A stretch of 35,881 nt of DNA from an uncultured Reyranella sp. GTDB lineage: Bacteria; Pseudomonadota; Alphaproteobacteria; Reyranellales; Reyranellaceae. The DNA is taken from the NCBI GenBank assembly GCA_937915145.1, contig CALDNT010000254.1, forward strand, positions 1 to 35,881, given 5' to 3'. Shown piece by piece: positions 1 through 6,808 of the stretch. Made by a program: the position numbers and the translations under genes. Below the pieces are notes generated by a model. It saw only the letters and a program-made list of their open reading frames with translations. It was not told the origin of the DNA and searched no databases. Numbering within the stretch: position 1 is the stretch's first letter; each line of letters opens with the position of its first letter.

Positions 1-1
1 C

Positions 2-388
2 ATCGGCGATGCCTATATGGTCGCGACCGGGTTGAAAGGCAGCGTGGCCGATCACGCCGAAAGAATTGCCGACCTGGCGCTGGGAATGCAGAAGGCCTTT
101 GGCGAGTTTCGTCGGGAGAACAAGGTGGACCTCAAACTCCGGATCGGCGTGCACTCCGGCGCGGTCATTGCCGGCGTGATCGGCAAGCAGAAGTTTTCAT
201 ACGACCTCTGGGGAGACACCGTGAACCTTGCCAGCCGGATGGAATCCGAAGGCGTTCCCGACAAGATCCAGATCTCTGCGGAAACCTGGGGAATGATCTC
301 GGAGCACTACCGGACATCCTCGCGCGGCGAAATCCAGATCAAGGGACACAGACCCAGAGCAACCTACTTTCTCGAAAGCCACGACTAG
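2..388 (+). CDS. Class III adenylate/guanylate cyclase, C-terminal part (5' end outside window)
   Basis: The reading frame is open from base 2 and ends at TAG 386-388, so only the last 128 codons of the gene are here. It begins inside the catalytic core with IGDAYMVATGL, the motif that carries the second metal-binding Asp of class III cyclases. IGVHSGAVIAGVIG follows, then YDLWGDTVNLASRMES, which holds the Asn and Arg that stabilise the transition state. The end (IQIKGHRPRATYFL) matches the usual finish of the cyclase domain, so nothing is fused behind it. The product would make cAMP or cGMP from ATP or GTP. The substrate cannot be told because the specificity residues are only partly visible, and any N-terminal sensor lies outside the window. 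Confidence 0.93.
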   Translation: MGDAYMVATGLKGSVADHAERIADLALGMQKAFGEFRRENKVDLKLRIGVHSGAVIAGVIGKQKFSYDLWGDTVNLASRMESEGVPDKIQISAETWGMISEHYRTSSRGEIQIKGHRPRATYFLESHD

Positions 389-390
389 GG

Positions 391-485
391 CGTGGACTCA
401 TAAATCCAGGACCGCCCGCTTTTCGAGGCAAGGCGGACATGCAGCGATGCCCCCGGAATATCCTCTCGTGACTCAGAGCAGACAT
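391..485 (-). repeat. Degenerate 'ATGTCNGC' intergenic repeat, copy A
   Basis: This stretch fills most of the gap between the cyclase stop and the convergent kinase gene. On the minus strand it shows ATGTCTGCTCTGAGTC starting at 485, then ATGTCCGCCTTGCCTCGAAA starting at 440, then a run resembling GGATTTATGAGTCCACGCCC. A related stretch lies at 3655-3727. I recall repeated intergenic segments of this look, often mis-called as ORFs beginning MSALPPK, from Bradyrhizobium-type genomes; that link is from memory. No gene is called here. Confidence 0.4.
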
Positions 486-584
486 GGCGGCACCTCTTGC
501 GCGGTGATCGCCGGCCCGGACGGTCCGAGCTGTTTGACAACACCGCGGCGGCAACGCCCGACCAAACGACTAAGGTCCTTCCTT

Positions 585-1685
585 TCATCGCGGCATCATC
601 GCGTCGGCGTCGAGGTCGGTGATCGCCGCGGCGACGCGCTCGAAATTGGCGTGAAAAACGGCGACACCGCGCGCATTGGTTGGATCCAGCGTGCCGATGA
701 CGATCACCGAATAAAGCAGGCAAAAGAGCACGCCGAAGCGATAATCCTCGAGACACAGCTCGAACCCGTACTCGCGAACGCCGTTCTCGCGCAAGATGTC
801 GGTGTAATGCTTCAGCAGGTCCATCTCGATCGACCGGCGAACCTCGGTGCTGACATTGCCCGACAGGAAGTAGGCAAGGTCGAAAGCCCCCGCGCCGCGA
901 CTGCTCACCTGCCAGTCGACCGCAGCGAGTGCCGGTACATCTTGCCCGGTTCCGCCGAAGAACAGGTTGTCGGCACGATAATCGCCATGCACGAGTGTGT
1001 TCGGCCTTTCGATAAAGCCGTCGAGCATGCGGATCACGTTGGTCGCCAGCGCCTCGCCAGTGCGCCGAAGCCCTGGCGTCATCCTCTCGCCCACGAACTC
1101 CACGAACGGCTCCCAGCATCCCTGGTAGGCAAACTGGGCGAAATGATTGATCGGATCGTTGGTGGCCGGAAGCCAGGCAAACGCCTCGAGTCGAGGGTTC
1201 CGCCACCAAAGGGCATGACACTTGGCGAGGGCGCCGACTGCGGAACGCGCATCCTCGGCGCTGCACCCGGCAAGCTGGTCGCCGATCCGCGCCGGCGCCA
1301 GGTCCTCCATCAGCAGCACGAAGTCTCCGCTTTTGGGGTCGGCGGTACCGAAATGCATTGTCGGAACACGAATGCCCGCGGCGGATCCAATGTCCCGATA
1401 GAAGGAGACCTCGCGCTCATAGAAGCGAAACATCATGGCGAGCTGGCGCGATTTCGCGTCCAGGGTCGGCTGCTTGACGATGAGCGTTCGCGGCAGCCCC
1501 TTGCCGTTCTTAGCGTAGTGAAGGCGCAACCGGCCGAGCTTGCCCAGGAAACCAACACCCGCCGCGATCGGCTCGTAGTCGAACGACGCGACCCTGACGT
1601 TAGTGGCTCCGCCGCTTTGCAGCGCATCGGTCAGCCACTCAGGAGAAAGCTCGGCAGGACTTTTGGGGATATCCACGATTGCCAT
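585..1685 (-). CDS. Phosphotransferase-family (APH/EcKinase-fold) protein
   Basis: A 366-aa protein with an aminoglycoside-phosphotransferase or ecdysteroid-kinase-like fold. The Brenner-type catalytic motif is LVHGDYRADNLFF (His233, Asp235, Asp239, Asn240). A DWQ metal-binding motif follows at Asp257. A likely ATP-contacting lysine is Lys71 (LIVKQP), and LLMEDL near 124-129 resembles the hinge. Such proteins phosphorylate small hydroxylated substrates. In Proteobacteria they often sit near acyl-CoA metabolism genes, but the substrate cannot be read from sequence. The gene starts 21 nt downstream of the cyclase stop on the same strand, so the two may be co-transcribed. Its stop faces the cyclase fragment across a 196-nt gap. 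Confidence 0.85.
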   Translation of the reverse strand: MAIVDIPKSPAELSPEWLTDALQSGGATNVRVASFDYEPIAAGVGFLGKLGRLRLHYAKNGKGLPRTLIVKQPTLDAKSRQLAMMFRFYEREVSFYRDIGSAAGIRVPTMHFGTADPKSGDFVLLMEDLAPARIGDQLAGCSAEDARSAVGALAKCHALWWRNPRLEAFAWLPATNDPINHFAQFAYQGCWEPFVEFVGERMTPGLRRTGEALATNVIRMLDGFIERPNTLVHGDYRADNLFFGGTGQDVPALAAVDWQVSSRGAGAFDLAYFLSGNVSTEVRRSIEMDLLKHYTDILRENGVREYGFELCLEDYRFGVLFCLLYSVIVIGTLDPTNARGVAVFHANFERVAAAITDLDADAMMPR

Positions 1686-1706
1686 GATGTCATCCCTCCC
1701 ATCCGT

Positions 1707-3494
1707 TCATTCGGGCATCCCGGCAAGGCGAAAGCCCTTGAGGTATTTCTCGACGTCTTCGTCGCGGCGGAACCACCACCATTCTCTCATTTTCGCCAAC
1801 CGTGCATCGGGATCCAACTCGCGATAGCGGCCCAACAATTGCCTCGCCATATCGAGATTCCCCGCCAGTGCATGTGCCGCTATCGCCACGCGCAGCGCAC
1901 TCAACGAGTTGGGGCGCTGACGCAGCACCATCGACACCCAGGACAGAGCCTCTTCGTACCGGCCGCGCAGGAAATGGGCGTTCGCCATTCCAGTGTGCGC
2001 GATCCAAAGTGTCGAGTCGAGCGGGCTGAGGCGCAACGCCTGTTGAATATCCTCAATGGCTCTCTCCGCGTCGCCAAGGTAGGACCTCGTATTGCCTCGC
2101 CACATCCAGGCATTCGCATAGTTCGGGTCAGCGCGCAGGGCCCGGTCCAGACAACTAACAGCTTCGTCAAGCCGGCCAATATTGTAGATCAGTGTCTGCG
2201 CGTAGAAGGTTAGAATCCGCGCATCGCTCGAATCTAGCTCCATTGCTCGCTGAGCTGTTCGAGAGGCTTCCGCGGCTTCGTGTGCGGGATCGGCGCTCCA
2301 GGAAAACGCCCGTCGTATGAAGTAGCAGACCGCCTCGGTGGCATACGCGAGGGCAAAGTCGGGGTCCAACGCGATGGCCTTGTCCAGCATGGCAAGCGCC
2401 TCTTTCGAACCTTCGTCGGAGTAGCGATAAATGGCTGCCCAGGCCCGCAGGTAGTAGTCGTAGGCGTCGAGGTTCGCGGTCTTGCGTCGAGCACGTTCAA
2501 TCTCCGCCAGCTCAAGCCGCGGGGCGATGGCGCCAATCACCTGGGTCGTAATCTGATCCTGCAGTTCGAAGATGTCCGCCACGCCGCCGTCAAAGCGATC
2601 GGCCCAAAGATGCGCGCCATTTGCTGCTTCGATGAGCTGGCCGGTGATGCGCAGACGGTCGCCTGCCTTGCGTACGCTTCCTTCCAAGACATAGCGTACG
2701 CCGAGCTCGCGCCCAACCTGCCGCACGTCGACTGCTCGCCCTTTGTAAGTGAAGGACGAATTGCGCGCGATCACGAACAGCGCCTTGTTGCGCGACAGGC
2801 CGGTGATGATTTCTTCGACCAGGCCGTCGACGAAATACTCCTGCTCAGGATCGCCACTCGTGTTCTGAAAGGGCAGCACGGCAATCGACGGTTTGTCGGG
2901 CAGCGGCGGCGGTTCATCGGCCGGTAGCGCGGTCGCCGGCCGCCCGGAAACCGCCCAATCGGCAGACTCCCACGCGACCCGAAATGCCTGAAGCGGGCGG
3001 TCAATATTCTTGAGTGCCAGGCTCCCCATGTCCTCGAATGTGGCCTTGAGCCGTCCAGCCACCGCTTCGTGAACTGTTCGCGAAACGACGATTCCGCCGG
3101 GCGTCGCCTGGCCCTCAAGACGGACGGCGATGTTTACGCCATCGCCGTAGAGGTCGTCGTCGTCGACGATCACGTCACCCAGGTGCATGCCAATGCGAAA
3201 CACGATAGCGGTGTCCGTGGGCTGGTCGCGGTTGGCTTCCGCCATGGCTTGCTGGAACTCGACGGCGGCGCTAACCGCGTCCACAGCACTGGCGAACTCC
3301 ACCAACGCTCCGTCCCCCGTCAGCTTGACCAGTCGTCCACCATGGCGGCCCAGCGTTGGTTCGAAGCGTTCAGTCAGGTGGCCCTTGAGCCGGGCGTGCG
3401 TGCCGTTCTCGTCACGGCCCATCAGGCGCGAATAGCCAGTGACATCCGCTGCCAGGATCGCCGCCAAACGTCGTGTCACTCGCTCGCCAGTCAA
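1707..3494 (-). CDS. Class III nucleotide cyclase fused to TolB-like domain and TPR repeats
   Basis: A 595-aa three-part signalling protein. Residues 8-185 are a class III cyclase domain: AADVTGYSRLM carries the first metal Asp (Asp17), KLTGDG the second (Asp61), and GDGVNIAVRLE the Asn121/Arg125 pair. All core residues are present, so activity is likely. Residues about 203-310 form the TolB-like amino-terminal domain (IAVLPFQNTSGDPEQEYF, then YVLEGSVRKAGDRLRIT), common in this architecture. Residues about 345-580 are TPR repeats (for example LDRALRADPNYANAWMWRG). There is no signal peptide or membrane segment, so it is probably cytosolic. The TPRs may sense a protein partner, which is inference. 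The upstream 357 nt to the divergent pcp gene should hold its promoter. Confidence 0.92.
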   Translation of the reverse strand: MTGERVTRRLAAILAADVTGYSRLMGRDENGTHARLKGHLTERFEPTLGRHGGRLVKLTGDGALVEFASAVDAVSAAVEFQQAMAEANRDQPTDTAIVFRIGMHLGDVIVDDDDLYGDGVNIAVRLEGQATPGGIVVSRTVHEAVAGRLKATFEDMGSLALKNIDRPLQAFRVAWESADWAVSGRPATALPADEPPPLPDKPSIAVLPFQNTSGDPEQEYFVDGLVEEIITGLSRNKALFVIARNSSFTYKGRAVDVRQVGRELGVRYVLEGSVRKAGDRLRITGQLIEAANGAHLWADRFDGGVADIFELQDQITTQVIGAIAPRLELAEIERARRKTANLDAYDYYLRAWAAIYRYSDEGSKEALAMLDKAIALDPDFALAYATEAVCYFIRRAFSWSADPAHEAAEASRTAQRAMELDSSDARILTFYAQTLIYNIGRLDEAVSCLDRALRADPNYANAWMWRGNTRSYLGDAERAIEDIQQALRLSPLDSTLWIAHTGMANAHFLRGRYEEALSWVSMVLRQRPNSLSALRVAIAAHALAGNLDMARQLLGRYRELDPDARLAKMREWWWFRRDEDVEKYLKGFRLAGMPE

Positions 3495-3851
3495 GAGGCC
3501 TCCGCCAAGGCTAAGCTCGCGGCGCTACGGCCCCGCAGCTCGGCTAGTCTACATATTAGGTACTGGCCGTGGCGGTGTCGTCCCTGTTGCAGCGCTCTGA
3601 ACGTACGCAGTCTTCGCGGGCCGGACCGGTCCACCCGCCCAGACCACAGCTCACTTCCCGCTTTTGGCACATGGTAGCAATGCTTTCTTTCCAGGCCGCT
3701 GTCCGATTTCGGAGGCAGAGCTGACATAGCCCTGTCCTGCGTCGGTAGGGCCTGCCTATTACTACACGTCCGAGCGGCGGCCTTGCGTCATCCGTGGGAT
3801 TGATCCAGGGTTCATCGTTGCGACTCTGGATTTCAGGGAGACCACGGCGCA
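3495..3851. other. Divergent intergenic region between cyclase-TPR gene and pcp
   Basis: This 357-nt gap separates two divergent genes and must hold both promoters, but I could not pick out convincing -35/-10 pairs. It contains the degenerate repeat copy at 3655-3727. Short reading frames in the gap have no recognisable protein features and no good ribosome binding sites, so I call no gene. Confidence 0.5.
3655..3727 (-). repeat. Degenerate 'ATGTCNGC' intergenic repeat, copy B
   Basis: Read on the minus strand it begins ATGTCAGCTCTGCCTCCGAA at 3727 and ends with CCATGTGCCAAAAGCGGGAA. The first 29 bases match copy A (from 440 leftwards) at roughly 20 positions. The pairing of the two copies is my own by-eye alignment. 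The function is unknown, and it lies in the divergent promoter region upstream of pcp. Confidence 0.4.
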
Positions 3852-4520
3852 ATGAAGACGATCCTGGTGACGGGCTTCGAACCGTTCGGCCATACGCCGG
3901 TCAATCCCGCCGAGCATGTGGCGCGGGCCCTGGACGGAGTCGAGATCGAAGGCGCCAGGATCGTGGCGCGGGTGGTGCCGAGCAGCTTCTTCACCTGCAT
4001 CGATGTCGTGCGTGCCGCTATCACCGAGGTGCGGCCCGAGGCGGTCGTGATGATGGGCGAGTATGGCGGGCGCGCGATGGTGACGGTGGAACGGATCGCG
4101 CAGAATTTCAACGACGGCACGCGCTACGGGCTGCTCGACAATGCCGGCCGCCGGATGCAGGGCGAACTGACGGTACCCGACGGGCCGGCCGCCTATTACA
4201 CCACCCTGCCGATCCGCGCGATGGTGCGCGCCATGCGCGATGCCGGCATCCCGGCCGACATCTCCGACGCCGCCGGCACCTTCTGCTGCAACCATCTGAT
4301 GTACGGCATCCTGCACCATATCGCGGTGAGCGGCCTGGCGGTTCGTGCCGGCTGGATTCATCTGCCGCATCTGCCCGAGGTCGCCGCACTCGAGGAAAAC
4401 CTGGGCGCGCCCAGCATGTCGGCGGCCACTGCGGAGGCGGGCGTGCGCGCCGCCGCCGCCGCGATCGTCGCCCATCCCGCCGACATCGACCAGCCGAGCG
4501 TCTCGCGACTGCAGATCTAG
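3852..4520 (+). CDS. pcp: Pyroglutamyl-peptidase I (peptidase family C15)
   Basis: A 222-aa cytosolic cysteine peptidase that removes N-terminal pyroglutamate from peptides. The catalytic triad of family C15 is visible: Glu80 in VERIAQNFND, Cys146 in GTFCCNHLMYG, and His170 in WIHLPHLPE. The N-terminal ILVTGFEPFGHTPVNPA is the family signature, and the length fits the usual 200-225 aa. The ATG is preceded by a weak AGGGAG about 10 nt upstream. An extra Cys145 sits next to the catalytic Cys146; most family members I recall have a small hydrophobic residue there. The gene ends 25 nt from the convergent DUF4239-like gene with no clear hairpin between them. Confidence 0.95.
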   Translation: MKTILVTGFEPFGHTPVNPAEHVARALDGVEIEGARIVARVVPSSFFTCIDVVRAAITEVRPEAVVMMGEYGGRAMVTVERIAQNFNDGTRYGLLDNAGRRMQGELTVPDGPAAYYTTLPIRAMVRAMRDAGIPADISDAAGTFCCNHLMYGILHHIAVSGLAVRAGWIHLPHLPEVAALEENLGAPSMSAATAEAGVRAAAAAIVAHPADIDQPSVSRLQI

Positions 4521-4545
4521 GCGGCGGCGCGGCTGGCAGGGCCGG

Positions 4546-5292
4546 TCAGTCGAGCGCGCTGCGCAGCCCGTCGCTGGAAATCTGCATCAGCCCGCCGAAC
4601 GGCATGCCGAGTTCCAGGATCAGGTAGATCGCCGCCGAGGCCGACAGGATGCAGATGCCGAGCACGGTGATCAGCGTCGCGTTCGGTGGCGACGACAGGC
4701 TGAAGATGGCGAAGATGAACATCAGCCAGGCGATCAGCACGATCACGAAGGTGTTCGAGACCGAATCGGTTGGCTGGGAGAACAGCCCGAGCTGGGTCTG
4801 GGTGAGGTCGGCGCCGACCTGAAGGGCGCGCGCCTGGATCGAGCGCTGCACGCCGGTCGTGGGGGCGAGATCCTGGATCATGTAGAGCACGGTCTCCTCG
4901 TGGGTGCGCTCGCGACCGGGTACGGCGCCGCGCCGGGCGGCGGCATCGCGCCAGATCGAATCGATCATCGGGTCGATCTCGGTCCGCAGCGCGGCCCGCA
5001 CCGGGGCGGCCTCGGGGCCGTAGTGCTTCAGCAGCCGGTCGATCTCGACGATGTCGGCGGTCACGCGGCTGACGTAGCCGCTGGTGCGCTCGAAGGAGGT
5101 GCGGGTCGAGGCGAACAGCAGCGCCAGCACCAGCGCCGACATGGTGGCGATCAGGGCGATGGCGAGCTTGATCACGTCCTTGGAGTCGCCGGTGAGGTGG
5201 TGCTCCGGCAGCCGGGTCCGCACGAGCGCGGCGGCGATGGTGCTGGCCAGGATGAGGCCGAAGGCGGTGGCGGCAAAAGCGATGGGACTCAA
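4546..5292 (-). CDS. DUF4239-like (bestrophin-like) inner-membrane protein, TTG start
   Basis: A 248-aa membrane protein if started at the TTG at 5290-5292. I prefer this start for two reasons. GAGG lies 8 nt upstream, whereas the in-frame ATG at 5331 has no ribosome binding site. The resulting N-terminus (SPIAFAATAFGLILAS) also aligns with the MSPIEV start of the paralogue at 33010-33771. There are four hydrophobic segments, two near residues 3-25 and 42-60 and two near 185-230, flanking a soluble middle portion. Both paralogues share LP(E/G)HHL, LIATMSALVL and a C-terminal P(F)xGL(M/L)QISS. The family resembles DUF4239 proteins, whose function I do not know. It is downstream of boxB but separated by a strong inverted repeat. 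Confidence 0.8.
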   Translation of the reverse strand: MSPIAFAATAFGLILASTIAAALVRTRLPEHHLTGDSKDVIKLAIALIATMSALVLALLFASTRTSFERTSGYVSRVTADIVEIDRLLKHYGPEAAPVRAALRTEIDPMIDSIWRDAAARRGAVPGRERTHEETVLYMIQDLAPTTGVQRSIQARALQVGADLTQTQLGLFSQPTDSVSNTFVIVLIAWLMFIFAIFSLSSPPNATLITVLGICILSASAAIYLILELGMPFGGLMQISSDGLRSALD

Positions 5293-5332
5293 GGGGATGG
5301 CCTCGCGGGTTGGGCCCCGGTTATAGGCCATC

Positions 5333-5377
5333 GCGATTTGTGGACAAAAGCGTTACATCCAGGTGTCCACAAATCGC
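5333..5377. repeat. 14-bp perfect inverted repeat; dispersed hairpin element copy R1
   Basis: Arm GCGATTTGTGGACA (5333-5346) and its exact reverse complement TGTCCACAAATCGC (5364-5377) flank a 17-nt loop between the boxB stop and the DUF4239-like gene. No T-run follows the stem on either strand, so it is not a classic intrinsic terminator. The minus-strand core from 5373 to 5337 is about 87% identical to 19862-19899, which makes this a dispersed repeat rather than a one-off hairpin. It could still act as a 3' end or block for boxCB mRNA. Confidence 0.75.
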
Positions 5378-5379
5378 CC

Positions 5380-6798
5380 TCAGTTGAACCGCACGTACTC
5401 GAAATCGCTCGCCTGGTTGTTGATGCCGCGCGCCGGCGGCGCGATCCAGTGGGCATACTTGCCGGGCTGCACCACCGCCGGCCCCATCAGCGAGGTGACG
5501 TAGGCGCGGTCCTCGTCGGTCGGCAGCCATTTGCCTTCGTTGGCCTTCCACTCGGCCTCGGAAAGCACGCGGCCGTCGGGCGAGATGCGCAGGCCGGCGA
5601 AGGCGCCGATGCGGCGGTTGAAGGCGCGGTGCGGCAGCGTCATCTCGAAGTCGATACCGGCACGCTCGATCGCCTTGTTCCAGCGCAGCAGGCCCTTGGC
5701 GCAGTCTTCTATGTAGTCCTGGCGCAGCCGCTCGTTCAGCGCCTGCAACGCCGGCACGGTCTTCTTCACGATAAGGCCGTTCTCCGCCGTATCGATCTCG
5801 TAGCTGGCATCGGTCAGCAGGTGATCGTCGTCGATGCGGGTTTCAAGAAACCGGCCCTTTACGCCCTGGGTGTAGTAATTGGCGGCGTTGGTCGAGGCCT
5901 CCTGGCCGAACAGGTCGAGCGACACCGAGAAGTGGAAATTGAGGTACTTCTGCATGGTCGGCAGGTCGATGGCGCCGATGCTGCGGACGTCGTCGGTTTT
6001 ATGTTCCTTCATCAATTCGCAGGTGCGCTGGAGGATGCGGCCAACGCCGGTCTCGCCCACGAACATGTGATGCGCTTCCTCCGTCAGCATGAAGCGGCAG
6101 GAACGCGACAGCGGATCGAAGCCCGATTCGGCCAGCGAGGCGAGCTGGTACTTGCCGTCGCGGTCGGTGAAATAGGTGAACATGAAGAAGCTAAGCCAGT
6201 CCGGCGTCGCCTCGTTGAAGGCGCCGAGGATGCGCGGCTTGTCGGGATCGCCCGAGTGCCGCACCAGCATTTCCTCGGCCTCCTCGCGGCCGTCGCGGCC
6301 GAAATAGGCGTGCAGCAGGTAGACCATCGCCCACAGGTGGCGGCCTTCCTCGACATTGACCTGGAAAAGGTTGCGCAGGTCGTAGAGCGAGGGTGCGGTC
6401 TTGCCCAGCAGCCGCTGCTGCTCGACTGACGCGGGCTCGGTGTCGCCCTGGGTCACGATCAGCCGGCGCAAGGTCGAGCGATGCTCGCCGGGCACCTCCT
6501 GCCACACCGGCTTTCCCTTGTTGTCGCCATAGGCGATGGTGCGGTCGGCATCGCGGCCGGCAAGGAAGATGCCCCAGCGGTAGTCCGGCATCTTCACATG
6601 GCCGAAGTTGGCCCAGCCGTTGGCGTCGGTCGACACCGCGGTGCGCAGATAGACATCGAACGCCGACGTGCCGTCCGGTCCCATGTCCTTCCACCAGTCG
6701 AGGAAGCGCGGCTGCCATTGTTCCAGGGCGCGCTGCAAGCGGCGGTCACTGGAGAGATCGACGTTGTTGGGGATGAGCTGGCTGTAGTCGATGGCCAT
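5380..6798 (-). CDS. boxB: Benzoyl-CoA 2,3-epoxidase, oxygenase subunit BoxB
   Basis: A 472-aa class I diiron oxygenase that adds one oxygen atom from O2 to benzoyl-CoA, giving the 2,3-epoxide in the aerobic box pathway. Diiron ligands can be placed at Glu121, Glu151 and His154 (NVEEGRHLW), Asp212 (FTDRDG), and Glu241 and His244 (LTEEAHHMF). These fall one residue beyond the ligands I recall for the Azoarcus evansii enzyme, with the same spacing throughout. The length is typical. The gene starts 10 nt after the boxC stop, so the pair forms an operon read boxC then boxB. No BoxA reductase or BoxD/BclA gene is present in this window, so electron supply must come from elsewhere. Confidence 0.95.
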   Translation of the reverse strand: MAIDYSQLIPNNVDLSSDRRLQRALEQWQPRFLDWWKDMGPDGTSAFDVYLRTAVSTDANGWANFGHVKMPDYRWGIFLAGRDADRTIAYGDNKGKPVWQEVPGEHRSTLRRLIVTQGDTEPASVEQQRLLGKTAPSLYDLRNLFQVNVEEGRHLWAMVYLLHAYFGRDGREEAEEMLVRHSGDPDKPRILGAFNEATPDWLSFFMFTYFTDRDGKYQLASLAESGFDPLSRSCRFMLTEEAHHMFVGETGVGRILQRTCELMKEHKTDDVRSIGAIDLPTMQKYLNFHFSVSLDLFGQEASTNAANYYTQGVKGRFLETRIDDDHLLTDASYEIDTAENGLIVKKTVPALQALNERLRQDYIEDCAKGLLRWNKAIERAGIDFEMTLPHRAFNRRIGAFAGLRISPDGRVLSEAEWKANEGKWLPTDEDRAYVTSLMGPAVVQPGKYAHWIAPPARGINNQASDFEYVRFN

Positions 6799-6808
6799 TG
6801 ATGCCTCC

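Noticed and set aside
447..2213. A 588-codon plus-strand frame antisense to the kinase and cyclase genes
   Set aside because: It is a GC-rich shadow: no family motifs, no ribosome binding site, and it runs against two genes with intact catalytic residues.
5333..5377. Origin-type DnaA boxes (TTGTCCACA) in the inverted repeat
   Set aside because: The two near-matches are simply the arms of the palindrome, and the same element recurs at 19862 without origin context.
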